DNA from: Strigomonas culicis | Taxonomy: Eukaryota > Euglenozoa > Kinetoplastea > Trypanosomatida > Trypanosomatidae | Direction of reading: 5' to 3' | DNA length: 38,190 bases | Assembly: GCA_000482145.1 (NCBI GenBank) | Contig: AUXH01000125.1 | Location: 1-38,190 of the forward strand | Shown: positions 24,457-34,958 of the stretch, piece by piece | Position numbering within the stretch: position 1 is the first letter of the stretch | Layout of the letters: each line of letters begins with the position of its first letter | The notes under the pieces: generated by a model | Told to the model about the DNA's origin: nothing | Seen by the model: only the letters and a program-made list of their open reading frames with translations | Database searches by the model: none | Translations under genes and position numbers: made by a program

Positions 24457-27400
24457 ATGCAGAGCATGCTTATGCGCGGCCTCCGCCGCCTCGTGTCCTC
24501 TAGTCAGGACCTTAGTCTTATGAACAATAGCAGTACCGGCAACACCAACACTAATAATCTTAGTGGCGCGGGCACTGAAACCACCGTCGTCGCCCACATC
24601 GCCAAGGCAATCATGGAAACGTACGACCGCAAGAAAACGGTCGAGGCAAGTGAGAGTGTGCTGCAGCGCTTTTTTAGTGGCGTCCGCGAGGAGCTGCAGC
24701 TACACCTGCAGTCCGTGGACGGCTACACCCAAAGTAGTGTGGCGGAGCCCGCCGCCGCCACCGCGGACCTAAGCCACGACACTCACAGTGCCACGCGCGA
24801 GGAGGACGACGACGATGGAGGCATGGTGGACGGCGAGGACGACCATGCCATGTCGATAAGCCACTCCCACCGCGCGGAGGTCTCGCCCAAGAAGCGCAAG
24901 AGCAGCAAGAAGAAGAAGGAGGACGAGAGCAAGAGCAACAGCAGCGCGAAGCACACGAAGCGGAAAGAAGATCGCCACGATGCGAAGAGCGGCAGCCACT
25001 CCGCGAACGCCTCCCTCCGCGCGGAAGGCGCCGGCCACACGGCGGCTGCGGCGGCCAGCAGCGCGGAGGTGCTCTTCCCCAACACGCCCAGCCCGAGCCC
25101 CGGCGCCCGAAAGCCGCTGAGCGACTCGCAGCTGCTGCTCGTCCTCGAGGCGCTGCGGCTGCTGAACCGGCTGCTGCCCGCGGCGACGCTGGTGCACCAT
25201 GTGCAGCGGGAGGACCTCATGGCGCTCTTCACGGAGTACATCGTGCAGGTCACCTCCTGCTCCCGCAAGGTGCGCTCCAGCTGCGCCGAGGTACTCGTCG
25301 ACCTCGGCGGCGACCACCAGCTGCTCCTGGGCGCGCTGCTGGCCGCCTCGCTGCGGCCACAGCACCTCGTGCCCGCCGCCCTCCTCCTCAGCGAGAGCGA
25401 GGCCGCCGCGGCAGAAGAGGCGCAGCTGAAGGAGGCGCGCAGCCCCTCCTCGCACTTCCGGACTCCCAACGAGTCTCCAAAGGCGGTTCCCCTCTCCCTC
25501 AGCAAGAGGGGCAGCACCTCTAGCAAGACCGACAGCGCCGGTGACAGAGCGCATCGACCGGTCCGTCCGATCCCGATGGCGGAGCCGCTCACGGCTCCGG
25601 ATGGGGCGAACAGCAGCCCTACCAAACGGTCGGCCGGCGCCACGCAGAAGAGCAGCAACAACCGCACACGCCTCAGCGGGCAGGCCTCTCTTACCGCAGC
25701 CGCGGCAAGCAATGGTCCGTCGGCCGCCCCCTTGAAGCTGCTTTCGGGGTTGGACGCAGACGCCCCACCGGCGGTGGTTGCCGCAGCCGCAGCAGCCTCT
25801 GTGGGCAGCAGTAAGAGCGGGCCCGGCGGCGGCACCAGCAGCCCCCTACACAGCAGCAGCGCCTCCTACTCCTCCCTCCTGCGCTTCCGCGTGAGCGTCG
25901 CCCATCTCGCCTCGGTCGTCATCGCGGCCCTCCACCGCTTCCACCTCGCACACAGCACGACCGCGTCGACGAGCCTCGCGGCGGAGCTGGTGTCGCTGCC
26001 GCAGCTCGAGCAGCTGCTTGCCGTCGCCCACCGCCTCGCCACGGCCGGGCGCGTGGTGGAGGCGGAGGAGGAGGGTCAGCCGCTGCACGCGCCGCCGCCC
26101 AAGAGCGACCGGCTCTCCCCCGCCACCTCCGCCACCTTCACCGCGCGCAGCCTCGCGGGCCAGCCGCTCGAGCTCGGCGCGCCGGCCCGCGCGGCCTCGA
26201 CCTCCGGCGGGCAGGAGCCGCGCAGCTCGGACTCCTCGCCCCCCGGCTCGTCACTGCACAGCAGCGCGGCTAACCTGGCGGCGGGCCACGGCCCCGGCGG
26301 CTACCAGGTCACCCTCGCGGTGCTCTACACTGCGTTGCTGAGCGGCTGCCTGCGCGGCAACGGCGGCCACAAGCACCGCCTCGTGCGACACCACGGCCCG
26401 CGCCTGATGGAGCTGTGGGTGTGGGTGTGCGCCCACCTCGCGAGCATGGAGACCGCACTGCACGTCGAGACGAAGCTCGGCGGCGGCGGCGGCGGCGGCC
26501 ACGTCGTGGTCGTGCTGCTCGAGTCACTGCCCATCTGGCAGTCGGAGGTGCTGGAGGCGCTGCTGGAGGTGCTCACCGAGGACAGCTTCTCCCTCCGCCG
26601 CCAGGCGCTCACGGCCGCGACGAGCGGCGGCGCCGCGCCGCGCCGCTACGAGCCGCTGCCGGCGACGTGGGACATCACCCTGACGGGCGGCACCTACTAC
26701 GTGTGGCACCTCGCGCGGAGCCTCTCCGCCTGCGTGCTCATCCCCGGCACGCTGCCGATGCTCGTCGGCTGCCTGCTGCGGCTGGACACGCGCGCCGCGC
26801 TGGCCGAGCGCCTGTACCGCGGCCTCGTCACATCCCTCATGCTGCTGGGCGTCGCGAACCCACACAACGCGCAGCTGCTGTCGGAGAGCACCGTCTTCAA
26901 CGGCCTCATTGCGCTCGCCTGCTACAACCAGGCGAGTGTGTTTGCCTCCAGCGTCGCCGTCCGCCTCAGCGCGGCGGAGGCGGACGGCGCCGCGGTCACC
27001 CTCAGCCCCGAGCGCGCGCTGAACAGCAACACGACGCAGCTCACGGTCGCCTTTCTCTGCACGCTCGCCGCGCTCCACTTCCCGAGCCGCGCGGTCGGCG
27101 AGCTGATGGCCGCCGTCAGCGCGATGCACGACGGCGGCTACGGCCAGACCGACGAGGACGTGGTCGAGACGCTGCTACACGTGCTCGGCACGACCCGCAT
27201 GCCCCAGGAGGCGCTCTTCTTCCCCGGCAGCGGCGGCGTCGCGTGGAAGACCGCGCGCTTCGTCCCGCGCCACACCGGCTGCACCTTTGCCGCCTGGGTG
27301 TTCCCGCTCTGCGTCTGGGCGGAGGGCACGCCGCTCATGTGCCTGCACGACCCTCACACGGGCGCGAGCACCTCCGTGTTCATCGTGGCGAACGGCCGCG

Positions 27401-30400
27401 CCTGCTGCCTCGCGCTGCAGCGGGACGCCGGGCACCCGCCGGCGGTGCTGCCCCGCACAAGCTTCATGGCCGAGACGTGGACGCACATTGTTCTCGCGCA
27501 CACCTACGCGGAGGTGAAGGTGTACATCAACGGCGTCGACGTGGGCGACGCACAGAGCGTGCCCTTCCCGAAGGAGTCCAAGAAGGGCCGCATCGAGTTC
27601 ACCTTCGGCGCCGGCCTGCAGGGCCCGAACCACGAGGGGCTGTCCTTCTTCGGCAGCGTCGCCGCGATGGAGCTGCTGAGCGGCCGGCTGGAGCGGCGCG
27701 AGGTGGAGGCGCTCTACGCCGCGGGGCCGCAGCCCGCCGCGTCGGTGCTCAACACGGTGCCGCTCATCAGCGTCAGCGCCGGCGAGCCAGCGGGCCAGGA
27801 CCGCGCGAGCGGCAGCAGCGCGCTGTGGCGGAAGCTGTCCGGCCTGACCGCCACTGCGGACTGCGTGCGCGGGTCGCTTGTCGAGCGGCGCGAGGGCATC
27901 TCGCTGCATGGGATCATCCCCTGCGGGGCCCCGCGGATGAAGCTCGTCTTCGACCAGCTGGAGGTGATGCCGTGGGTGCTGCGGACACTGCGCGAGAGCC
28001 GCCAGGAGACGCGCGTCTGCTTCGCCGCCAAGGCGCGGCTCGCCCTCCGCTTCCTCGTCACGGCGATGCGGCTGTGTGAGACGGAGGCGGAGCTGCAGCA
28101 CCTTCTGCGCGACCATTTTCTCCGCGCCCTGCAGAAAGAGATCCTCCAGTGGGAAGACTTCTTCCCGGAGATGCCGCAGCTGCTGCTCACCGCGGTCACG
28201 TCGTGGGGCACCGCGAAGGTGCTGCGCGCGGACTTCAGCGCGCAGGCAATACTGGACCTGCTGCTGGAGCGGCTCGCCTGTAAGCAGAACGCCGCGACGT
28301 TGGCGGCCGGCAAGTACGTGTCGACCGCCTGCCTCCTGCGGGAGCTGAGCGACTGCCTGCTCGTCGCGGAGAACCTACAGCTCTTCCTCAGCAAGCCGCA
28401 GCGGCTGGAGCAGGTGCTGCAGCTGAGCCTGACCATGCCGCAGCCCTGCATCGAGCCGGTCGTGGTGCTGCTGGAGAAGATCTGTAAGGGGCAGCGGGAG
28501 CTGGAGCGCATCTTCGCCTTCCTGCTCTCGCCGCAGGCGACGCCGTCGGCCGACTTTGCCAAGTCGGAGATCATGCGCATGCTCTTCGACGTTTCGCGTT
28601 CAAGCGCCGCGATGTGCGAGACGGTGCAGCAGTGCTACAAGCGCGGCGGCACCCTCGCGCTCGTAATGCTGGTGAACGGCACGCACCACCAGAGCGAGTC
28701 CGTCCGGGTGACGGCGCTGCGGCTGCTCTCCCTCCTTTTCCACGTGAGCCACCCGCTGCTCGTCGAGTTCCGCAAGCAGCACGGCTTCAAGCTGCTGACG
28801 CGCGCGATTGTCGACCCGGCCGCCGCGGGGGTGCAGATCCGGCTCTCGACGCTGGACACGCTCATGCAGATGGCCTTCGATGCCTTCCGGCCGACAGAAA
28901 AGATGGACGCCGCGATGGCGTCCAAGCTGAGCTCCGCGGCGGCGCGCCACCAGGACCCGACCGCGCTGGCGGGGCCCGGGCGCGGCCATGGCCACGGCCA
29001 GGGCCACCTGCCCGGCATCATCTCGCGCAACCTCAAGGTCCCGCGGCGCGAGTACAGCTTCGAGGTCTCGCACGACTACGGTCGCATGGGCACGTACGCG
29101 GAGGACACCTACAAGGGTAAGGACGGGCTGCACCTGCGGGTGCCGGAGGCGGTGCACACCGCGCTCGGCGTGCTCGGGCACCTCGTGCGGCGCATCGGCG
29201 AGGCGAACGGCGGCTTCCACACACGCGACGACAGCCTGTCGCTGGACGTGACCGATGCGCTGGACGAGCAGCCGCGCAACCCGGTCTCGCCGGCCAACGC
29301 GAACCCTCTCGGCGGCGTCGTCGCCGACGAAGACACGAAGGACGAGGCCGTGGTGATCCGCACGCTGACGTACCTGGAGAAGATTGTCGACGTGCCGGCC
29401 AACGCGCAGGCGCTCTATCCCCACCACTGGATCGGCTGGCTGTGGGAGGCGGTGGAGCCGCTCGTCGTGTCGTTTCGCAACACCAGCGGCGTGACGCTGC
29501 CGCTCGTCGGCAGCTACAGCAACGTCGTGCAAGAAGTCGCGACGGTGGACAGCAGCTCCCCCAACAGCCAGACGCCGGAGGGGCTCATCGAACGCACGCC
29601 CAGCCAGACGGGCGGGTGCCGCTACCAGCGCCGCTTCGCGGCCGCCGTCATGTCCCGCACGCGGGGCATCCTCCGCAAGCTTCTCATTTCAGACATGAAG
29701 TACAACGCGAAGGCGCTCTCGGTCCTCTACACTCGCCTCCCCGCGCAGTCGCCGCAGCTGCTGCGGCTCGTGCTCGACGTGATTGGCCGCACCTTCGCGA
29801 AGAACAGCAGCGGCGCCGTCGCCGCCGCGTGCGACCTCTCCGACCAGACGGACGCGAGCAACTTCATCAGCAATCTGGAGGTGCTGCTGGCGGGGGTCGA
29901 GGTGGACCTCGTGCCCTTCCCCCCGTCCGTGGGCGTCGACATGGTGAGCGCCATCACGACGCTCGCCGTCGGCAACAACGCGTGGACACGGAAGCTGATG
30001 AAGAAGGTGCTCTTCCCGCGGCGCCACGACATTGCGCTCTTCCTCCTCATGAACACCAAGGTGCTGCACCGCGTGGAGCTCGGCCTGCTGCTGCAGCTGA
30101 TGGAGGCGAACCTCGGCGAGGGCACCGTGCCGCATGTGCTGCTGGGCCGTCTCGCGCTCGCCGTCCACGCGAAGGACATCGACGAGGTCGAGACGCTGCT
30201 GCTGCTGCTGCGGCACGGCGCCAGCAACGACGAGGCGGTGCGGCTCGAGGTGCACCGCCTGCTGCGGGACGCGCCCGGCCTCGCCGAGCTGCTCTGCAGC
30301 GCCGCGCAGGCGCAGACGGTGTCGGTGTCGCTGTCGTCGCCCCTGGAGCTGGCCCCCGCGGACGGCACGTCGAGCGACCACAACCCGCCGAGCGGCGGCG

Positions 30401-30780
30401 CCGGCCACCGCGCCGTGACGCCGACCACGCGCCGCAACACGGACAACCAGTTTCTGTCGGAGATGCTCACGTCGCAGGTGATGACGTGGTGCGCGCAGCA
30501 CCCGGCGGAGTGGGAGCTGGCCGCCGCCAGCGCGACCAAGGCGCTGCAGCGCTCGCGCGAGCGGCAGCAGGAGAAGGCGCGCGACCGCTCGGTCGCGTCG
30601 GAGGTGCGGCGTGAGAAGGCGCTGAAGCAGAAGGAAAAGGCGGCGGAGCAGGAGGCTGAGGTGACGAAGCTCTTCACGAAGATGAAGATGGATGCGCAGA
30701 CCATATGCAAGGACAGCACCTCATCACTGGCGCCCTCCCTGTCGTCGTCCTTCACGAGAGCTGCGTCGCCACTCTCGTAA
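24457..30780 (+). CDS. Giant protein with ConA-like domain, resembling the front part of BEACH-family proteins
   Basis: 2,107 residues, the largest gene in the window. Residues 100-215 and 300-450 are charged or low-complexity, including a Lys-rich tract near 148-155. Helical armadillo-like regions flank a concanavalin-A-like (LamG-type) sandwich at about 935-1090, with CTFAAWVFPL, ETWTHIVLAHTYAEVKVYIN and SFFGSVAAMELLSGRLERRE. The following helical repeats (about 1160-1490, for example VRVTALRLLSLLFHVSHPLL) and WIGWLWEAVEPLV near 1655 recall the segments that precede PH-BEACH in neurobeachin, LYST and WDFY3. No PH, BEACH or WD40 region follows: the protein ends after a charged coiled coil (about 2020-2085) and a Ser-rich tail, then a stop codon and AT-rich spacer. 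A vesicle-trafficking role by analogy is only an inference. Confidence 0.75.
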   Translation: MQSMLMRGLRRLVSSSQDLSLMNNSSTGNTNTNNLSGAGTETTVVAHIAKAIMETYDRKKTVEASESVLQRFFSGVREELQLHLQSVDGYTQSSVAEPAAATADLSHDTHSATREEDDDDGGMVDGEDDHAMSISHSHRAEVSPKKRKSSKKKKEDESKSNSSAKHTKRKEDRHDAKSGSHSANASLRAEGAGHTAAAAASSAEVLFPNTPSPSPGARKPLSDSQLLLVLEALRLLNRLLPAATLVHHVQREDLMALFTEYIVQVTSCSRKVRSSCAEVLVDLGGDHQLLLGALLAASLRPQHLVPAALLLSESEAAAAEEAQLKEARSPSSHFRTPNESPKAVPLSLSKRGSTSSKTDSAGDRAHRPVRPIPMAEPLTAPDGANSSPTKRSAGATQKSSNNRTRLSGQASLTAAAASNGPSAAPLKLLSGLDADAPPAVVAAAAAASVGSSKSGPGGGTSSPLHSSSASYSSLLRFRVSVAHLASVVIAALHRFHLAHSTTASTSLAAELVSLPQLEQLLAVAHRLATAGRVVEAEEEGQPLHAPPPKSDRLSPATSATFTARSLAGQPLELGAPARAASTSGGQEPRSSDSSPPGSSLHSSAANLAAGHGPGGYQVTLAVLYTALLSGCLRGNGGHKHRLVRHHGPRLMELWVWVCAHLASMETALHVETKLGGGGGGGHVVVVLLESLPIWQSEVLEALLEVLTEDSFSLRRQALTAATSGGAAPRRYEPLPATWDITLTGGTYYVWHLARSLSACVLIPGTLPMLVGCLLRLDTRAALAERLYRGLVTSLMLLGVANPHNAQLLSESTVFNGLIALACYNQASVFASSVAVRLSAAEADGAAVTLSPERALNSNTTQLTVAFLCTLAALHFPSRAVGELMAAVSAMHDGGYGQTDEDVVETLLHVLGTTRMPQEALFFPGSGGVAWKTARFVPRHTGCTFAAWVFPLCVWAEGTPLMCLHDPHTGASTSVFIVANGRACCLALQRDAGHPPAVLPRTSFMAETWTHIVLAHTYAEVKVYINGVDVGDAQSVPFPKESKKGRIEFTFGAGLQGPNHEGLSFFGSVAAMELLSGRLERREVEALYAAGPQPAASVLNTVPLISVSAGEPAGQDRASGSSALWRKLSGLTATADCVRGSLVERREGISLHGIIPCGAPRMKLVFDQLEVMPWVLRTLRESRQETRVCFAAKARLALRFLVTAMRLCETEAELQHLLRDHFLRALQKEILQWEDFFPEMPQLLLTAVTSWGTAKVLRADFSAQAILDLLLERLACKQNAATLAAGKYVSTACLLRELSDCLLVAENLQLFLSKPQRLEQVLQLSLTMPQPCIEPVVVLLEKICKGQRELERIFAFLLSPQATPSADFAKSEIMRMLFDVSRSSAAMCETVQQCYKRGGTLALVMLVNGTHHQSESVRVTALRLLSLLFHVSHPLLVEFRKQHGFKLLTRAIVDPAAAGVQIRLSTLDTLMQMAFDAFRPTEKMDAAMASKLSSAAARHQDPTALAGPGRGHGHGQGHLPGIISRNLKVPRREYSFEVSHDYGRMGTYAEDTYKGKDGLHLRVPEAVHTALGVLGHLVRRIGEANGGFHTRDDSLSLDVTDALDEQPRNPVSPANANPLGGVVADEDTKDEAVVIRTLTYLEKIVDVPANAQALYPHHWIGWLWEAVEPLVVSFRNTSGVTLPLVGSYSNVVQEVATVDSSSPNSQTPEGLIERTPSQTGGCRYQRRFAAAVMSRTRGILRKLLISDMKYNAKALSVLYTRLPAQSPQLLRLVLDVIGRTFAKNSSGAVAAACDLSDQTDASNFISNLEVLLAGVEVDLVPFPPSVGVDMVSAITTLAVGNNAWTRKLMKKVLFPRRHDIALFLLMNTKVLHRVELGLLLQLMEANLGEGTVPHVLLGRLALAVHAKDIDEVETLLLLLRHGASNDEAVRLEVHRLLRDAPGLAELLCSAAQAQTVSVSLSSPLELAPADGTSSDHNPPSGGAGHRAVTPTTRRNTDNQFLSEMLTSQVMTWCAQHPAEWELAAASATKALQRSRERQQEKARDRSVASEVRREKALKQKEKAAEQEAEVTKLFTKMKMDAQTICKDSTSSLAPSLSSSFTRAASPLS

Positions 30781-31637
30781 GCTGTGGAATCGAAAGCCAA
30801 AACAGATACAAAAACAAACAAAACAAAAGGAAGGAAACAAAGAAAAAATGCAGATGCAGAAGGGACCATGCACTGCTTTTATTGTGTACTGTTGCTGTAT
30901 GACTCTGCAGCTTCTTCTTCTTTTTTTCACGTATAAATGTAATTCCCTTTTTTGGTCAAGAAGCAAAAAAGAGTGGTTATCTTTTTTTTTGCTTTATTTT
31001 TACCTTTGTTGTGTTAGAGCTTGTTTTTCAAAAAAAAGAATACCATTACATTTGTATAATGTTTTTTTTTCCTATATTTTTTTTTTAATTACTTAATAAA
31101 CGACAAACGAAAACAAAACAAAAAAAGTTTTTGAATGATTGCTTTTTTTTTTCTGTCTTCTTCTTTTTTCGTGTGCTTGCCTTGTGTTTCATGAGATCTA
31201 TTCAAACATTTGCGTCTATAAAAAACAAAAAACTCAACATACATATAGATATATTTATATATGCATATATACATACATGTATGTGTCCTGTTAACCAATA
31301 CCATTATCTAACACGAAAAAAAGTGCTGATACGCATAAGAGAGGAGTAGAGTTCTACTTCCATGTATCTTGTGTGTCTGTGAACAACAACAAAAACAAAA
31401 AGTTGCGATAGTCACTTTCCAACCACAACCACGCCATGTGTACCTATGACGCTCTTTACTTCGTTTTTTTTTTCGCTCCGTCCCATCCCATATAGCACAA
31501 TTCATACTCTAGACGTAGATACCGTGGAAAGAAAGGAAAGGAGAACGTATTGGGAAAAAAAAAGAGAGAGAGAGAGACATTCCCTTTCATCTCACCTTAT
31601 TGTACTTATTAGATAGCGATATAACGAAGCGGGGAGA
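30781..31637. other. Intergenic spacer between the giant BEACH-like gene and the large membrane-protein gene
   Basis: AT-rich, with many poly-T and poly-A runs and TA-rich sequence near 31230-31280. Short open frames are compositional. No gene is recognised. Confidence 0.75.
31455..31495 (+). promoter_or_regulatory. Predicted spliced-leader acceptor for the large membrane-protein gene
   Basis: A pyrimidine-rich tract (about 31455-31490) is followed by ATAG with AG at 31494-31495. The 142-nt leader contains a GA run and no ATG. Confidence 0.6.
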
Positions 31638-34600
31638 ATGCGTGTTCTCGTAGCAGATGGCGCTCTGCAGGACTATCTCTTCTACTGCTTCGCCGCCCTC
31701 ATCCTTGTGGCGTCCGTGCGGCACACGTTGAGCTTCATGGCCTTCCACTTCCTGCGGCTCTGCGCCATCATCCTGCGGCTGGACGGTGCGGCCGGCGACA
31801 CGGTGGCCGCCGCCGCCGCCGGCTCCCCCTCCCTGCCAGGCCCCGCCTCCGGCAGTGGCGCGGCGGTGAAGGCGGCGCCGGGCCGCGCGGCCCGCGGCGC
31901 GCTGGTCTGCCTCCTCCTCCTCGGGCTCTACGGCTTTCTTGTGCTGGAGGAGCTGAGCGCGACCGGCGTGGTGCAGCCGATCCTTCTCGCGGCCGCCGCG
32001 GTGGGGCTGACGCTCGGCTGGTCGCGCGGCAGCGTCGCCGTGCTGGCCGTGCTGGCCCTCGGCGTGTGCACCTTCCTGCTGCCCGCGCTCCTGTCACGGC
32101 ACGTCCTCGTGGACGGGTTCTCGGACGTGTCGGGGTCGCCCTTCTGGCGCTCGCAGCTCCGCGGAGAGCGGGCGGTGCTGCCCCTCGCCGTGGCGCACGA
32201 CGCGCGCCACTACTACATCTATCACGACGAGGTGCGGCTGTACGACACACATGCGATCGACCTCACCGCCGTGCCCTCCCTCGCCCAGCAGCTGAAGGGG
32301 CTGCAGCAACTCTTCGGGCCCGCCGCGGTGGTGGAGGAAGCGGAAGGGGACGGGGGGGAGGAGGAGCAGTCCGTGAATCAGTGTCCCATCGAGGCGGCGC
32401 CGCCGCAGGAGGAGCAGCAGGCGGCGTCCAAGCAGGCGGCCGCGTACCGCCACCTGCTCGACGTGGGCGTAAACCGCAAGCGGCACACCCTCGTCTCCGT
32501 CGGCGACCGGCTCGAGGTGCGCGGCGGCGGTGCCGACGGCTCCCCCGCGCCCTTCCTGCAGCGCCTTTTGCTGCTCGGGGAGGCGAACCGGGCCTCGAAC
32601 CTGCGCGTGCAGTGCACCCGCTTCCGCGCGACGGGCGCGGGGCAGATCCCCTGCATCGCCCTCCGCGCCGACGCGCAGCTCGTCAACGTCACGGTGGAGC
32701 TCTTCGCGCGCGACGCCGACATGGCGGCCGGCGCGCCGCCGGCGGAGACGCTGTACCTGCCGGCCGTGCCGGACTGCGAGCGGCTGGCGCGGCGGCTGGA
32801 CCAGCGGGTTGCCCTCGCCTGCGTCGGCGCGGCGGAGGACCTCTCGGAGCGGCACTGGCGGCGGCTGCTCGCCCTGCCGCCGCGCTTCGTGACGGAGATG
32901 CCGCCGCTCGTCGCGCTGCGCTGGCACCTCCCCGGCCTCACGCGCCGGCTGCAGGCCGCCACCGCGCGCGCGGTCGACCTCGCGCTGCTGCTCCTGCAGC
33001 GCGCGGCGGGCCTCACGCGCACGGCGTATGGCTGGGCCGCGCGCCACGCGGAGGAGATGGCGCCCAGCGTGCAGCGCGCGCTGGAGCGCGGCGGCGCGGT
33101 CGGCAGCGGCTTCCTCTGCGGCCCGCACCGTGACCGCTTCCTCCTCCTGCGCTGCGCCGACGCCGCGGAGGGGGGCCACGAGGATCGTGCGCTCTTCGCC
33201 GCCGGCGTCCGCGCGCGGCGGTCGGTGAACAGCGCGGTGGACGCCGGGCTGGAGGCGCTCGACCTCGTGCCCGGCGTGTGGTGGGCGTACCGCCGCGCGT
33301 GGGAGCTCGAGTGGGACTTCACGGTCTGGGTGGTGCGCGTCGGCGACGGCCTCGTCCGCCTGCTCGCGCGCCACGCCCCGACGGCGGAGCTGCGCGCCGT
33401 CGCGGAGCTGCTGCTGTGCCTCGCGTGGTACGCCGGTGTGCTGCTGCACAGCCTGACCCGCCGCCTGCTGCCGTCCGTCGTGTACTGTCTCTGGTCCTTT
33501 CCTCTGCGTGTCCTGCAGTACGAGGAGGCGCTCGAGTGGCACCTGCTGGGGCTGCTGTGGGTGCACACGGGGTGGTGGGTGCAGCCCGTCGCGGAGGCGG
33601 CGCTGGCGGCCGCGCGCTACGCCGGGCAGGGCCTCGGCGCCTTCCTGCGCTTCTACGGCACGGCCTCCTTCACAACGCAGCACGTCGTGGCGTTCCTGCA
33701 GACGGTGCTGCTGCTGGTCGCGCTTCGCAACGAAATGCGGGAGCTGATGCGGCAGGAGGAGGCCGCGCGCGCGCGCGCGCGAGCGGCCGGCCCGCGCGGT
33801 CTGCTGTCGACGGCCGGCATCACCGCCTCCGCGGAGAGCTTCGTACAGCGGATGGTGGTGCAACGGGTGCGGCACTCCACCGTCGTGCACCAGCTGCAGG
33901 GTCTCAGCTTCTTTGTGCGCGCGCACCACCGCACGTGCGTCACCTACGTCCTGCACCACGGCGTCGGCTCCATCACGCTCGTCGGGCTCTCCGTGCTGCC
34001 CTTCACCAGCAAACTTTACTACTTCGTGCTGCTGTACGTGTACCCGTGGCTGTCCACCAAGTGCTTCCTGCTCTTCTTCCTGGGGGAGCGGGAGGAGGAG
34101 CCGCCGTGGCGGCGCGTGCTGGTCGTCTCCCTCGTCAAGATGGCCTTCGCGGCGCTCTTCCAGCGCACGATCGGCGACACCATCTACTACCTCCTACGCG
34201 ACCTCATGATCGCTGCGGCGCTCTTCGCGGTGCTCGCGGCCGCGCTGTGGGCGTGGCCGAAGCGCGGCGCGCTGCCGAGCCAGGTCGCCACCGTCCTCGC
34301 CGATACGCTGCCCGACACGCCGCTGCGCGCCATGGCGACGCCGCGGCGGCGCGCGGCCTCCATCGCGGCGGTGCGCGCCGCCAGCGTCGCCGCGGCGGGG
34401 GCCGACCCGAAGGACGGCCTGCCGAGCGCGGCGACGCCGCGGCCGCCGCTGCACCCCGCCGTGCCGGATACGCCCTGCCCCACCCCCTCCACCGCCGCCG
34501 AGCCAGCGGAGGGCGGCGACTCGCCGGTGGTGGCGTCGCCGCACACGCAGCCGCCGCACGCGGACGAAGCGCACTCAGCTACCCCCGTGGACGTGGATGA

Positions 34601-34958
34601 GGCGGCCGAGGAGGAAATCGACGAGAGCGAGCCATTTCCCCCTGAAGAGGAGGAGGAGGGGGAGCAGGACGGGTTCTGCCAGGACGAGGAAGGCGACGAG
34701 GAAAGCGCCGAGATCGAGGATGGAGCGGCGTCGGAGCCGGACCCCACCGGCTTCTCCACGGCCATGCACAGTCGCTCGACGAACAATACAGAGTCCTTCC
34801 ACGACGATGACGAGAGCGACATTGACATCAGCGCGCAGACCACTGGAACGAACAACAATGAATACACACCATTACATGATACGAGTCATTACAATAGTCG
34901 ACCAGCAGAGTTAAATATTCGATTGTTGGATTTGAAGAACATCAGGGGAGATGTGTAA
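31638..34958 (+). CDS. Large multi-pass membrane protein with acidic tail, function unknown
   Basis: 1,106 residues. Hydrophobic segments at about 14-47 (perhaps two), 88-108, 113-131 and 134-155 form an N-terminal membrane block. A soluble or luminal region follows (about 160-450), including RHYYIYHDEVRLYDTHAIDL. Further hydrophobic stretches lie near 591-625, 635-660, 683-698, 778-810, 827-846 and 853-873. The last 230 residues are disordered, first Ala/Pro/Thr-rich, then strongly acidic (about 985-1035, with runs of Glu), then Asn/Ser-rich. No signal peptide cleavage site, transporter signature or enzyme motif was recognised. The ending INIRLLDLKN-like segment is short and polar. Codon use is relaxed in the last 60 codons. 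An organelle or plasma-membrane role cannot be chosen from sequence alone. Confidence 0.8.
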   Translation: MRVLVADGALQDYLFYCFAALILVASVRHTLSFMAFHFLRLCAIILRLDGAAGDTVAAAAAGSPSLPGPASGSGAAVKAAPGRAARGALVCLLLLGLYGFLVLEELSATGVVQPILLAAAAVGLTLGWSRGSVAVLAVLALGVCTFLLPALLSRHVLVDGFSDVSGSPFWRSQLRGERAVLPLAVAHDARHYYIYHDEVRLYDTHAIDLTAVPSLAQQLKGLQQLFGPAAVVEEAEGDGGEEEQSVNQCPIEAAPPQEEQQAASKQAAAYRHLLDVGVNRKRHTLVSVGDRLEVRGGGADGSPAPFLQRLLLLGEANRASNLRVQCTRFRATGAGQIPCIALRADAQLVNVTVELFARDADMAAGAPPAETLYLPAVPDCERLARRLDQRVALACVGAAEDLSERHWRRLLALPPRFVTEMPPLVALRWHLPGLTRRLQAATARAVDLALLLLQRAAGLTRTAYGWAARHAEEMAPSVQRALERGGAVGSGFLCGPHRDRFLLLRCADAAEGGHEDRALFAAGVRARRSVNSAVDAGLEALDLVPGVWWAYRRAWELEWDFTVWVVRVGDGLVRLLARHAPTAELRAVAELLLCLAWYAGVLLHSLTRRLLPSVVYCLWSFPLRVLQYEEALEWHLLGLLWVHTGWWVQPVAEAALAAARYAGQGLGAFLRFYGTASFTTQHVVAFLQTVLLLVALRNEMRELMRQEEAARARARAAGPRGLLSTAGITASAESFVQRMVVQRVRHSTVVHQLQGLSFFVRAHHRTCVTYVLHHGVGSITLVGLSVLPFTSKLYYFVLLYVYPWLSTKCFLLFFLGEREEEPPWRRVLVVSLVKMAFAALFQRTIGDTIYYLLRDLMIAAALFAVLAAALWAWPKRGALPSQVATVLADTLPDTPLRAMATPRRRAASIAAVRAASVAAAGADPKDGLPSAATPRPPLHPAVPDTPCPTPSTAAEPAEGGDSPVVASPHTQPPHADEAHSATPVDVDEAAEEEIDESEPFPPEEEEEGEQDGFCQDEEGDEESAEIEDGAASEPDPTGFSTAMHSRSTNNTESFHDDDESDIDISAQTTGTNNNEYTPLHDTSHYNSRPAELNIRLLDLKNIRGDV

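Noticed and set aside
24457..30780. Frameshift truncating a BEACH protein
   Set aside because: The frame stays open to a stop codon followed at once by AT-rich spacer, and the next gene encodes an unrelated membrane protein; no BEACH-like sequence is seen in other frames.
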